Source of the DNA: Streptomyces caeruleatus
Lineage (GTDB): Bacteria > Actinomycetota > Actinomycetes > Streptomycetales > Streptomycetaceae
Direction: 5' to 3'
Assembly: GCF_001514235.1 (NCBI RefSeq)
Contig: NZ_KQ948926.1
Location: 4,537-68,536, forward strand
DNA length: 64,000 bases
The notes under the pieces are model-generated. The model did no database searches. It saw nothing but the letters and a program-made list of their open reading frames with translations, and had not been told where the DNA came from. The stretch's first letter is position 1. Every line of letters begins with the position of its first letter. Below, in pieces: positions 7,529 through 16,318 of the stretch. The position numbers were made by a program, and so were the translations under genes.

Positions 7529-10500
7529 TCATGCCCCCGAGGTGAGGGATTCGGACACGAACAGCCCCATCCGATGCGCCAGCGCCGCGGCCTCGCCCCT
7601 GCCGGAGACGCCGAGCTTGCCCAGGATGTTCGACACATGGACGCTGGCTGTCTTCGGGGAGATGAAGAGTTCCTCGGCGATCTGGCGGTTGGTGCGGCCC
7701 GCGGAGACCAGACGGAGGACGTCGCGCTCGCGGGTGGTGAGACCGAGGGCGTCGGCCGGGTCGGTCGGGGGCGGGGGCGGGGCCGCCGTGAGGGTGAGGC
7801 GGGCTCGCTGGGCCAGGTGGGTCGTGGCGTCGACGAGCGGGCGGGCGCCCAGATGGGTGGCGGCGGCCCGGGTCAGGCGGAGCAGCTCCGTGGCGCGGGA
7901 GCGTTCGTCGTCCCCGCCGATCGCGAGCAGCGCCTCGGCCAGGCGGTGGCGGACCTGGGCGAGGTCGTAGGGGCGCTCCAGGGCTTCGAAGGCCGTGACC
8001 AGGTCCGACCAGGTGTCGGGTTCGGGGGCCCGGCTCGCGGCCCGGTCGAGTTCGGCTCGGGTCCACTTCTCGTACGCCAGCCACAGGGGCGCGCCCGTGG
8101 TGAGCTTGCGGACGGCCTCGAAGAGCCGGTCCAGGAAGGCGGTACGACCCTCCTGTGCGGCGGGCAGCGCGTGGGCGCGGGCGTCGGACTCGGCGATGGC
8201 GGCGGCCAGCAGCAGGGGCCAGGCGTAGCGCTGGGTGCCGGGCGGGAAGCCGGCGCTCAGGGCCCGGTCGGCCTCCGCGCGGGCGTCGAGGAGCCGGCCC
8301 TCGGCGGCGGATATCCCGAGGGCGACGTAGGACATCGGCAGGTTGTTCTGGGGCATGGGGTCGTGGGTGCCGTAGAAGGCGCGGGCGGCGGCCAGATGCC
8401 GGCCGGCCTCGGCGATGTCGCCGCGGGCGAGCGCGAGGCGGGCCAGGCTGTTCGAGCCGCCGCCGCGCGGCTTCGCCGCCTGGCCGGTGCGCTGGGCGTT
8501 CACCGCGGCGTCGGCGGCCTCGTCCCAGCGGCCCAGGGAGATCAGTGACTCGGCGAGGTTCGCCCAGACCCAGGCCTCGGAGTCGCGCAGGCCCCACTGC
8601 TGGGTGAGCCGCAGGCCCTCGCGCAGGATGCCGACGGCGTCCTCGGAACGGCCGACGCCTTCGAGGACGGACGGCAGGTTCACATGGCTGCGGCCCACCA
8701 CCGCGGTGAGGCCACGGGCCAGTACCTCGTCCCTGACCTCGTGCATCTGGGCCAGTCCGGCCTCGGTGTCCCCGGCTTCGACCATGAGGCCGCCGAGGGT
8801 GAGGCGCGCGTTCAGTTCGATGTCCTCGGCGCCGACCATGCGCGCGTACTCGACGGCCCGTTCGGCGGCCGACATGGCGTCGGGGCCGGGGTCGCGGAGC
8901 ATCGACCAGTTGGCGGCGGTGGCCAGCACCTCGGCGTGCACCTCGGACGGCGGCAGGCCGCGGACCAGTTCCTGCGCGGTGCCCAGCTCCTTCCAGCCGT
9001 CGCCGCGGGCCTGCGCCTGGACCAGCCGGGAGCGCTGGACCCAGAACCAGGCGGCGCGCAGGGGGTCGCCCTCGTCCTCCAGCAGGTGCAGGGCACGCTT
9101 GGTGATCTTCAGGGCGCGTTCGCGCTCTCCGCAGAGCCGTCCGGCGACGGCGGCCTCGGCCATGAGGTCGAGGTAGCGCAGGGGCGTGGTGGCGGGGTCG
9201 CAGCCGCAGGGCGGGTAGACCTCGGTGTAGTCGACGGGGCGCAGGGTGGCGCGGATGTCCTCGGGGGCGGAGTCCCACAGTTCCATCGCGCGTTCCAGCA
9301 GCCGTAGCTGCTCGGAGTGGGCGTGCCGGCGGCGGGCGGCGACGGAGGCTTCCAGGACGGCGGGCAGGGCCTTGGCCGGGTCGTGGGCGTGGTACCAGTA
9401 GCTGGCCAGCCGCATGACGCGTTCACCGGCCGGGACGAGCGTCGGGTCGGCCTCCAGTGCTTCGGCGTAGCGGCGGTTGAGGCGGGAGCGTTCCCCGGGC
9501 AGCAGGTCGTCGCCGACGGCCTCGCGGACCAGGGAGTGGCGGAAGCGGTAGCCGTCGCCGCCGGGCGCCGCGGTGAGGATGTTGGCGTTGACGGCGGCCC
9601 GCAGCGCCTCGATGAGGTCGTCCTCGGCGAGCCGGGCGACGGCCTCGATCAGCCGGTACTCGACGGTGGAGCCGCCCTCGGCGACGATCCGGGCGACCCG
9701 CTGGGCGGCCTCGGGCAGCCGTTCCACCCGGACGAGGAGCAGGTCGCGCAGGGTGTCGGTGAGGCCGGTGCAGCAGCCCTCGTGGGTGGCGACGGCGAGT
9801 TCCTCGACGAAGAAGGCGTTGCCGTCGGAGCGTTCGAAGATCTCGTCGACCTGGGCGGGGTCGGGTTCGGTGGCGAGGATGCCGGCGATCTGGCGGCCGA
9901 CCTCGGCGCGGTTGAAGCGGCCGAGGTCGATGCGGCGGACCGTGCGCAGACGGTCGAGTTCGGCGAGGAGCGGGCGCAGGGGGTGGCGGCGGTGGATGTC
10001 GTCGGAGCGGTAGGTGGCCAGGACGACGAGGCGGCCGGTGCGCAGGGTGCGGAAGAGATAGGCGAGGAGGTGGCGGGTGGAGGCGTCGGCCCAGTGCAGA
10101 TCCTCCAGGGCGACGACGACCGTGCGGCGGGCGGCTACGCGCTCCAGGAGGCGGGCGGTGAGCTCGAAGAGACGGGCCATGCCCTCCTCGTCCGAGCGGT
10201 TCGCCTGGTGGGCCGGTGCCGTCTCGGCCAACTCGGGCAGCAGCCGGGCCAGTTCCTCCTCCTGGCCGGCCGCGGCCGCGGCCAGTTCGTCGGGCAACTC
10301 GCGGCGCAGGGCGCGCAGTGCGGTGGAGAAGGGGGCGAAGGGCAGTCCGTCGGCGCCGATCTCGACGCAGCCGCCGAGCACGACGACGGTGCCCTCGCGG
10401 GCGGCGGCGGTGGCGAACTCCTCGACGAGGCGCGTCTTGCCGACGCCGGCCTCGCCGCCGATCACCAGCGCCTGGGGCTCCCCAGCGGCGGCTCGGGCGA

Positions 10501-10594
10501 AGGCGTCGTGCAGCGTTTCCAACTCGGTTGCGCGACCGACGAACACGGGGCTTACGGACCTGCTCTCCACGGGGTCGAGCTTCGCATGCGTCAC
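7529..10594 (-). CDS. LuxR-family regulator with AAA ATPase and TPR-like repeats (LAL type)
   Basis: A roughly 1021-residue STAND/LAL regulator. It begins with a signalling ATPase domain (FVGRATELETL; Walker A GGEAGVGKTRL near residue 50; Walker B VVVALEDLHWAD near 150), continues through long TPR-like helical repeats (~380-880), and ends in a LuxR/GerE helix-turn-helix (GLTTRERDVLRLVSAGRTNRQIAEELFISPKT, last ~70 residues). Such proteins activate target promoters when an inducer releases the ATPase domain. The frame stays open to 11113, but that extension covers an intergenic repeat and another gene, so a start at GTG 10594 (VTHAKLDPVESR) or GTG 10570 is preferred. The inducer and targets are not evident. 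Confidence 0.88.
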   Translation of the reverse strand: MTHAKLDPVESRSVSPVFVGRATELETLHDAFARAAAGEPQALVIGGEAGVGKTRLVEEFATAAAREGTVVVLGGCVEIGADGLPFAPFSTALRALRRELPDELAAAAAGQEEELARLLPELAETAPAHQANRSDEEGMARLFELTARLLERVAARRTVVVALEDLHWADASTRHLLAYLFRTLRTGRLVVLATYRSDDIHRRHPLRPLLAELDRLRTVRRIDLGRFNRAEVGRQIAGILATEPDPAQVDEIFERSDGNAFFVEELAVATHEGCCTGLTDTLRDLLLVRVERLPEAAQRVARIVAEGGSTVEYRLIEAVARLAEDDLIEALRAAVNANILTAAPGGDGYRFRHSLVREAVGDDLLPGERSRLNRRYAEALEADPTLVPAGERVMRLASYWYHAHDPAKALPAVLEASVAARRRHAHSEQLRLLERAMELWDSAPEDIRATLRPVDYTEVYPPCGCDPATTPLRYLDLMAEAAVAGRLCGERERALKITKRALHLLEDEGDPLRAAWFWVQRSRLVQAQARGDGWKELGTAQELVRGLPPSEVHAEVLATAANWSMLRDPGPDAMSAAERAVEYARMVGAEDIELNARLTLGGLMVEAGDTEAGLAQMHEVRDEVLARGLTAVVGRSHVNLPSVLEGVGRSEDAVGILREGLRLTQQWGLRDSEAWVWANLAESLISLGRWDEAADAAVNAQRTGQAAKPRGGGSNSLARLALARGDIAEAGRHLAAARAFYGTHDPMPQNNLPMSYVALGISAAEGRLLDARAEADRALSAGFPPGTQRYAWPLLLAAAIAESDARAHALPAAQEGRTAFLDRLFEAVRKLTTGAPLWLAYEKWTRAELDRAASRAPEPDTWSDLVTAFEALERPYDLAQVRHRLAEALLAIGGDDERSRATELLRLTRAAATHLGARPLVDATTHLAQRARLTLTAAPPPPPTDPADALGLTTRERDVLRLVSAGRTNRQIAEELFISPKTASVHVSNILGKLGVSGRGEAAALAHRMGLFVSESLTSGA

Positions 10595-10647
10595 CGGCGC
10601 TGCGGCACCGGTTTTCGCTGGGCTCGGCGTCGAAGTGACCGTCCACC

Positions 10648-10717
10648 GGGGGCTGCCGCCCCCAGACCCCCGCTTCGGCCCTGACCGGGCCTCGTCCTCG
10701 AACGCCGGGCGGGCTGG
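10648..10717. repeat. Dispersed Streptomyces intergenic repeat, copy 1
   Basis: This stretch has a GGGGGCTGCCGCCCCC hairpin, then CAGACCCCCGCTTCGG, and the core CTCGTCCTCGAACGCCGGGCGGGCTG. Related copies lie at 26816-27035 and 60609-60900. It sits upstream of the LAL regulator and supports placing that gene's start downstream of here. Confidence 0.75.
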
Positions 10718-10821
10718 TTGCGGCCGGCCCGCGCCGAGTACGACCGACGGCCCGGGGGCCCCTTGCGGGCGGGCGGGGGCCTGCCGCCCGGCATCAGCCC
10801 CCGCCCCCGTGCCCCCCGCTT

Positions 10822-11001
10822 TCACGCGGCCCGTGGATGCCGGTGCCTGCTGCGGCGGGGCATATGGGACTCCGACTCCGCCGCGGCCTGAGCGGAACGT
10901 TCGGCACGGCGGCCGCGGACGGCCTCGCGGACCAGGCGTGCGTGCTCGGCCTGGCGGATCAGTTCGGCGGAGCGGAGGCGGTGGAGTTCGTAGCCGTACA
11001 T
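10822..11001 (-). CDS. Small basic protein of unknown function (59 aa)
   Basis: A 59-residue Arg/Ala-rich protein beginning MYGYELHRLRSAELIRQAEH. ATG 11001 has a GAGGGA site about 7 nt upstream, which favours it over starts further out. The sequence predicts one amphipathic helix rich in Arg and Glu, then a basic tail (MPRRSRHRHPRAA). Similar short proteins are common in Streptomyces, but I do not recognise a function. It is a separate gene from the LAL regulator, although an open frame spans both. Confidence 0.65.
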   Translation of the reverse strand: MYGYELHRLRSAELIRQAEHARLVREAVRGRRAERSAQAAAESESHMPRRSRHRHPRAA

Positions 11002-11140
11002 CGCGAATCCCTCGTTTTCCCTGGTGAGAAGGCGGTTTCGACGTCGTTCGCCGATGAATCGAGCTTCGTCTGCCAGGGGGGTCCGCCGCATCGGGAGAGT
11101 TCCGCATCTTCACGCGGGCGGTGGGGCCTTAGACGCGCGT

Positions 11141-11192
11141 GAGGGGCCTCAGGGCGCCGTCCGATGTGCTTACGGCGGCTCTGAGGCCCCTC
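11141..11192 (-). terminator. Stem-loop downstream of the MMPL-GNAT-membrane operon
   Basis: GAGGGGCCTCAG (11141-11152) pairs perfectly with CTGAGGCCCCTC (11181-11192). The 12-bp hairpin lies just past the stop of the gene ending at 11208 and has no clear T-tract, as is common for Streptomyces terminators. Confidence 0.7.
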
Positions 11193-11207
11193 AGGGTCTG
11201 CGGTGGT

Positions 11208-11771
11208 TCAGCCCACGGACGGCACGCCGAGCAGGACGTCGGTGTACTTGAGGACGGCCAGCAGCAGGCCGATCACACCGAGGGCGACGCCGCCCCAGGC
11301 GACCGACTTGATCCATGCGGGCTGCGGCTTGCCGGGCGCCCCGAACGCGGGCCGGGCGAGCACGACGACGCCGACGATCAGTGCGGCGAGCGCGAAGACA
11401 CCGGCCCACAGGGCGGTGGCGTGCCAGGCAGCCCCGTAGCGCTCGTCCAGCAGCTTGGCGACGTCCGGGGACTGCGACGTCGCGGATTCCAACTGGGCGT
11501 GGACGTCCTGCCGTGCGGAGGCGATCACACCCAGCCAGCCGCCGCTCAGGGAGACGAGGCCGAGCGCAGCGGAGACGACCGCGCCCGCGCCCTGGCCGAC
11601 GCCGGAGGGCGCCGCTTCCGTCGCCTCGGCGGCCACCTCCTCCTCGTGCTCGTCACCCTCAACGGCCTCGGTCTCGGCCTCGGTCTCGGCCTCGGTCGCC
11701 TTGGTGACGTCCACGTTCTCGTCGTCGGTCTTGGTCTCGGTCGCGGTCTCGTCCACTGTCTTCGTTCCCAT
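11208..11771 (-). CDS. Acidic-N-terminus membrane protein
   Basis: A 187-residue protein. The first ~65 residues are extremely acidic, with TET/EAETEAETEA repeats. Three hydrophobic segments follow: GAVVSAALGLVSLSGGWLGVIA, a helix beginning at TALWAGVFALAALIVGVVVL, and the C-terminal segment SVAWGGVALGVIGLLLAVL. ATG 11771 is used. It lies 35 bp after the GNAT gene in the same direction, so the two are probably co-transcribed. No enzymatic motif was seen; function unknown. Confidence 0.75.
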   Translation of the reverse strand: MGTKTVDETATETKTDDENVDVTKATEAETEAETEAVEGDEHEEEVAAEATEAAPSGVGQGAGAVVSAALGLVSLSGGWLGVIASARQDVHAQLESATSQSPDVAKLLDERYGAAWHATALWAGVFALAALIVGVVVLARPAFGAPGKPQPAWIKSVAWGGVALGVIGLLLAVLKYTDVLLGVPSVG

Positions 11772-11806
11772 GTCTCGCACCGTACGGACGCTCTCTGAGA
11801 AGGGTC

Positions 11807-12382
11807 TTAATGATCCTTGTGCTCGGCACGCGCGCGTGCGTCGCGCCACTCCGGGGCGAGGATCGACCACACCTCCAGGTCGTGGCGCACCCCACCATAG
11901 GGGTGTGCCTCGCGGCGGACGCCGTCTCGGGTCATGCCGAGCCTTCGGGCGACGTTCAGGCTGGGCGTGTTGCCGGACGCCGCGATCCACTCGACGCGGT
12001 GGATGCCGCGCTCCTCGACCGCCCAGTCGATCAGCACCCGCATCGCCCGGGTGATGAGCCCGCGTCCGGTCGCGGCGGGCTCCAGCCAGCACCCGACCTC
12101 GCAGTTGCCGGTCGCGGCGTCGAAGTTCAACGTGAGGACGCCGCCGACGAGTTTTCCGTCCAGCCAGATGCCGTGGTACGACGCCGTGTCCGCGGCGCGC
12201 ATGTCCGCGTACCGCTGGAGGGTCTCGCGGGCCGACGCCGGGTCGGTGGCGTGCGAGCCGAACGGGATGTACTGCCCGATGAACTCCCGGCCCCGCTCCA
12301 GGTGCGCCAGGAACTCCTCGGCGTGCCACGGCTCCAGGGGCCGGAGCTCGGCTCCGTCGTCACCCAGCGGTATCGCGTACAT
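11807..12382 (-). CDS. GNAT-family N-acetyltransferase (RimJ/RimL type)
   Basis: A 191-residue acetyltransferase. The opening MYAIPLGDDGAELRPLEPWHAEEF is typical of RimL-like enzymes. The acetyl-CoA loop is in CWLEPAATGRGLITRAM, followed by the GIHRVEWIAASGNTPSLNVARRLG segment that marks the family. The start at ATG 12382 has AAGGAG upstream and overlaps the end of the MMPL transporter gene by 23 nt, which suggests translational coupling. The substrate may be a protein N-terminus or a small molecule; it cannot be inferred further. Confidence 0.85.
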   Translation of the reverse strand: MYAIPLGDDGAELRPLEPWHAEEFLAHLERGREFIGQYIPFGSHATDPASARETLQRYADMRAADTASYHGIWLDGKLVGGVLTLNFDAATGNCEVGCWLEPAATGRGLITRAMRVLIDWAVEERGIHRVEWIAASGNTPSLNVARRLGMTRDGVRREAHPYGGVRHDLEVWSILAPEWRDARARAEHKDH

Positions 12383-14591
12383 CGCCCCGTTGCTCCTTCT
12401 CCAGTTCCGACACGACGTCGGTGAGCCTCTCATGGGCGGCACGCGACTCGGGCGGTTCGATGCTGATGCGGGGCAGGCGCTGGTCGAGCCAGCGGGGCAG
12501 CCACCAGTTGGCGCCGCCGAGCAGATGCATCAGGGCGGGGACGAGGAGGGTGCGCAGGACGAAGGCGTCCAGGGCGACCGCGGCGGCCAGCGCGATGCCG
12601 AACATGGCGATCACCCGGTCACCGCTGAGGACGAAGGCGAGGAAGACCGAGATCATGATGACCGCGGCGGAGTTGATCACCCGGCCGGTCTCGGCGAGGC
12701 CGATCCGGACGGCCCTCCGGTTGTCGCCGGTCTCCAGCCACTCCTCGTACATCCGGCTGACCAGGAAGACCTGGTAGTCCATGGAGAGGCCGAACAGCAC
12801 CGACACCATGATGACCGGGAGGAACGGCTCGATCGGGCCCGCACGGCCGAGGCCCAGCAGCTCGCTGCCCCAGCCCCACTGGAAGATCGCGACGACGACC
12901 CCGAAGGCGGCCGCCACGGCGGCCACGTTCATCGCGGCGGCCTTCAGCGGGATGCCGACGGACCGGAAGGCGAGCAGGAGCAGCAGACAGCCGAGGCCGA
13001 TGACGACGCCGACGAACAGCGGCAGCTTGCCGACGATCATCTCGGCGAAGTCGTCGTAGCCGGCCGTCACGCCGCCGACCTGCACATCGAGCGAGGTACC
13101 GGTCTCGGCGCGCGGCAGGACCTCGTCGCGCAGCCGGTCCACGAGCTCGCTGGTCTGCCGTGACTGCGGGGAGGAGTCGGGTACGACGGTCAGGTACGCC
13201 GTGTCGCCGCCGGTGTTGTACGTCACCGGGGTCACCGACGCGACGCCGTCGGTGGTGCGCAGGCGCGCGTCGAGGTTGTCGAGGGCGAGCTTGTCGTCGC
13301 CGCCGTCGACCTCGGTGACCAGGGTGAGCGGGCCGTTCACGCCGGGACCGAAGCCGTCGGCGAGCAGGTCGTAGGCCTGGCGGGTGGTGGCGGACTCCGG
13401 GTTGTTGCCCTGGTCGGAGGTGCCCAGGCGCAGGCCGAGGGTGGGCAGGGCGAGGACGGTGATGACGGCCAGGGCGAGCACGCCGAGCGTCCTCGGGTGG
13501 CGCTCCACGAACGCCGACCAGCGGGCGGCGAACCCGGTCGGCAGCTCGGGCTCGGGGCCGTGCTCCGTCAGCCGGCGCCGCTCGCGTCGGCTCAGGGCGC
13601 GCATGCCGATGAAGGACAGCAGGGCGGGCAGCAGGGTCACGGAGGCGGCGACCGTGAGGAACACGGTGAGGGAGGCGGCTATCGCGACGCCGTTGAGGAA
13701 GCCGAGCCGGAGGATCAGCATCCCGAGCAGGGCGATGCACACGGTCGCGCCCGCGAAGACGACGGCGCGTCCGGTGGTGGCCACGGCGTTGGTGATCGAC
13801 TCGGTGACGGACAGGCCGCGTTTCAGGCCGCGCCGGTGCCGGGTGACGATGAACAGGGCGTAGTCGATGCCGACGCCGAGCCCGACGAGCATGCCGAGCA
13901 TGGGCGCGAAGTCGGCCACGGTCATGGCGTGTGAGAGCAGCGCGATGCCGGCGTACGCGGTGCCGACGCTCACCAGCGCGGTGGCGATGGGCAGCAGGGA
14001 GGCGGCGAGCGACCCGAAGGCGAGGAAGAGCACGACGGCGGCCACGGCCACGCCGACGACCTCGGCCAGGTGCCCCTCGGGCGACTCGGTGAGCCCGACG
14101 GCGCTGCCGCCCAGCTCCACCTGGAGCCCGTCGGCCTCGGCGGACTTGGCCGCGCTCACGACGGCCTGTGCCTCGCCCTTGTCGAGGTTCTCGACGCCGG
14201 TGTCGAAGGTGACGGTGGCGTACGCCGTCCGCCCGTCCGCGCTGATCCGGGCGGCGGCGGCCTGTTTGTCGTACGGGCTGCTCACGGCCGCGACCCCGGG
14301 GAGTTCCGCGATGTCGGCGAGGGTGCGCGTCATGGTCTGTTCGACGGCGGCGGCGCGGACGGTGCCGGACGTGGTGTGCCAGACGACGGTGTCGCTGTCG
14401 CCGCCGAGTCCCGGGAAGCCGTCCTGCAACAGCTGGGTGGCGCGGCCCGATTCGGTGCCGGGGACCTCGTAGTCGTTGGAGTACGCGGAGCCGGTCACGG
14501 CGGCGGCCGCGGTCACTCCGCCGAAGGCGAGGAGCCAGAGCAGTACGGCGACGAGGCGGCGCTGGACACACCAGCGTGCAAGGGCTGCCAC
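12360..14591 (-). CDS. MMPL-family RND transporter
   Basis: A 743-residue membrane exporter with the usual twelve-helix, two-repeat layout. TM1 begins WCVQRRLVAVLLWLLAFGGV. A large extracellular loop follows (~40-170), then helices ~180-370, a second loop (~390-530), and helices ~540-700. The loop GIDYALFIVTRHRRGL after TM4 and its repeat SMDYQVFLVSRMYEEW carry the Asp-Tyr pairs of the proton relay. GTG 14591 has GGGAG upstream. Such proteins export lipids, pigments or antibiotics; no biosynthetic genes adjoin it, so the cargo is unknown. It is the first gene of a probable three-gene operon. Confidence 0.9.
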   Translation of the reverse strand: MAALARWCVQRRLVAVLLWLLAFGGVTAAAAVTGSAYSNDYEVPGTESGRATQLLQDGFPGLGGDSDTVVWHTTSGTVRAAAVEQTMTRTLADIAELPGVAAVSSPYDKQAAAARISADGRTAYATVTFDTGVENLDKGEAQAVVSAAKSAEADGLQVELGGSAVGLTESPEGHLAEVVGVAVAAVVLFLAFGSLAASLLPIATALVSVGTAYAGIALLSHAMTVADFAPMLGMLVGLGVGIDYALFIVTRHRRGLKRGLSVTESITNAVATTGRAVVFAGATVCIALLGMLILRLGFLNGVAIAASLTVFLTVAASVTLLPALLSFIGMRALSRRERRRLTEHGPEPELPTGFAARWSAFVERHPRTLGVLALAVITVLALPTLGLRLGTSDQGNNPESATTRQAYDLLADGFGPGVNGPLTLVTEVDGGDDKLALDNLDARLRTTDGVASVTPVTYNTGGDTAYLTVVPDSSPQSRQTSELVDRLRDEVLPRAETGTSLDVQVGGVTAGYDDFAEMIVGKLPLFVGVVIGLGCLLLLLAFRSVGIPLKAAAMNVAAVAAAFGVVVAIFQWGWGSELLGLGRAGPIEPFLPVIMVSVLFGLSMDYQVFLVSRMYEEWLETGDNRRAVRIGLAETGRVINSAAVIMISVFLAFVLSGDRVIAMFGIALAAAVALDAFVLRTLLVPALMHLLGGANWWLPRWLDQRLPRISIEPPESRAAHERLTDVVSELEKEQRGDVRDTAG

Positions 14592-14836
14592 GAACGTGCT
14601 CCCGGGGGCGGTATGTGGATCTTTGACCGGGAGACGCCGAAACGTCGTTCATGGAGTGAACAGCCCGCAAAGAACGCATGAGCGATGTGAAGCAAACTCT
14701 CGCAGGCGCCAGTGATCGTTTGCCCCGTTCGTGGGTTTATTCACACAAGTGGGAGGCAGATCACAGGACAGTAACGACCACTCTGTCGTCGCAGGTGGCG
14801 CCTCTCACACAAGCGCGCCCCCGCACCGGGAACTTC

Positions 14837-15277
14837 TCAGTCGAACTGGTCCCCCAGCGCCATCACCATCACCCCGGTGACAAGCAGCCACAGCGCCCGC
14901 CGGGTACGGCCGCGCGAGCCGAGGAACGCGGCGAGGGCGCAGACGGCGGCACCGAGCGCGTAGGCGGCAGGGACGAGGGCCGGAGCCGAGCCGGTGGCCC
15001 GGAGCGTCGAGGCGGCCAGCCCCGCGAGGGCGAGCAGCGCCCCGGTCACGGCCGCCGTCCAACGGGCCCGCCGCGCCACCTGCGCCGGGTCGTCGAGGTC
15101 TTCTTCGTCATCCGCCGGGTCTTCCATGCCGTCCGCCGGATCGTCTGCGTCGCCCGCCGGGACCTGTGCGTCGTCCTGGACCTCGGCGTCCGCCGGAATC
15201 TCGGCGGGGTCGTCCTCGGGCGTCTCGAACCGCTCCTTCCGCGTCTCGGATATCTCGGAATCACCGCGTCCACTCAT
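14837..15277 (-). CDS. Two-TM membrane protein with acidic N-terminus
   Basis: A 146-residue protein starting MSGRGDSEISETRKERF at ATG 15277. Residues ~20-70 are Asp/Glu/Pro-rich (DDPAEIPADAEVQDDAQ). Three hydrophobic stretches then follow: WTAAVTGALLALAGLAAS, ALVPAAYALGAAVCALAAFL and ALWLLVTGVMVMALG. It is divergent from the methyltransferase at 15466. The function is unknown. Confidence 0.7.
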   Translation of the reverse strand: MSGRGDSEISETRKERFETPEDDPAEIPADAEVQDDAQVPAGDADDPADGMEDPADDEEDLDDPAQVARRARWTAAVTGALLALAGLAASTLRATGSAPALVPAAYALGAAVCALAAFLGSRGRTRRALWLLVTGVMVMALGDQFD

Positions 15278-15465
15278 GGCGGGCGAGCGTAGCGCGTCGC
15301 GCCGGGAAATCGGATGCCGGTCCGAAGGGCGGGCTGCTAGCGTCCGAAGGTCCGCCGTTCCCGCGGCACACCGCCGCCGACCTGGGCAGGTGCATTGTTT
15401 GAGCGTCCGGCCGAGCTCCTCCGTATCCCTTTCCGCTTCCCCGGACTCAAGGAGCCCGTTCACCG

Positions 15466-16269
15466 ATGCCCGACATCACCCCGAGGACCTCGGATGAGGA
15501 ACTCACCCAGCGGCTGACCCACGTCCGCTACCCGCGCAGCAACAGCTACGACGTCCGCTGGGTCATCGAGAACCAGATGGGCCCGAACGCACTGTGGCTG
15601 CTGGAGTGGCTGGCCCCCGCCCTCGGCCTGGACGCCCTGCGCCCCTGCGCCCGCGTCCTGGACCTGGGCTGCGGCCGGGCCATGACCTCCGTCTTCCTGG
15701 CCAGGGAGTTCGACGCCCAGGTCACCGCGGCCGACCTGTGGGTCAAGCCGGACGAGAACGCCCGCCGCGTCGCCGAGGCCGGCTTCGCCGACCGGGTGCT
15801 GCCCGTGCACGCCGAGGCGCACGACCTGCCGTTCGCCGAGGCCTGCTTCGACGCGATCGTGAGCATCGACGCGTACCAGTACTTCGGCACGGACGATCTC
15901 TACCTGCCCACGTTGACCCGGCTGTTGAAGCCGGGCGGGCGGATCGGGATCGTCGTACCCGCGGTACGGGAGGAGATCGAGGGCACCGAGCCCCCGGAGC
16001 ACCTCAAGGAGTACTGGGAGCCCGACTGGTGGGTCTTCCACTCCGCCGACTGGTGGCGGCGCCACTGGACCCGCAGCGGGGCCGTCGAGGTCGAGACCGC
16101 CGACTGGCTGGACGACGGCTGGCGGGACTGGCTGCTGTGGTGCGACGTCGTCGCCGAGGAGAGCCCGGAGGAGTTCCATCGCACGATGGCCCGCCAGGTC
16201 CGCGAGGCGGTACAGGCGGACGAGGGCCGCGCGCTGGGCTTCGTACGACTCGTAGGACGCCGTAAGTAA
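15466..16269 (+). CDS. SAM-dependent methyltransferase
   Basis: A 267-residue class I methyltransferase. SAM-binding motif I is VLDLGCGRAMTS near residue 63, the acidic residue of motif II is in VTAADLWVKPDE, and motif IV is AIVSIDAYQYFG. The C-terminal half has an aromatic patch (EYWEPDWWVFHSADWWRRHW) that may shape the acceptor pocket. Its position as a single gene ended by a strong bidirectional terminator gives no clue to the substrate. Confidence 0.85.
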   Translation: MPDITPRTSDEELTQRLTHVRYPRSNSYDVRWVIENQMGPNALWLLEWLAPALGLDALRPCARVLDLGCGRAMTSVFLAREFDAQVTAADLWVKPDENARRVAEAGFADRVLPVHAEAHDLPFAEACFDAIVSIDAYQYFGTDDLYLPTLTRLLKPGGRIGIVVPAVREEIEGTEPPEHLKEYWEPDWWVFHSADWWRRHWTRSGAVEVETADWLDDGWRDWLLWCDVVAEESPEEFHRTMARQVREAVQADEGRALGFVRLVGRRK

Positions 16270-16308
16270 GCGGAAGGCCCCGGAGGCAGTGCCTCCGGGG
16301 CCTTCCGC
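16270..16308. terminator. Strong bidirectional terminator between methyltransferase and gatB
   Basis: A near-perfect 19-bp inverted repeat, GCGGAAGGCCCCGGAGGCA followed after one base by its complement, lies between two convergent stop codons at 16269 and 16319. It can serve both transcripts. Confidence 0.92.
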
Positions 16309-16318
16309 AGGTCAGGGC

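Noticed and set aside
9317..10684. 455-codon plus-strand frame opposite the LAL regulator
   Set aside because: Glycine/valine/aspartate-rich translation typical of an antisense shadow; the minus strand carries Walker and LuxR motifs.
10595..11113. Extension of the LAL regulator frame to 11113
   Set aside because: The extension covers an intergenic repeat and overlaps the separate 59-aa gene; it is low in regulator-like sequence and has no ribosome-binding site support.
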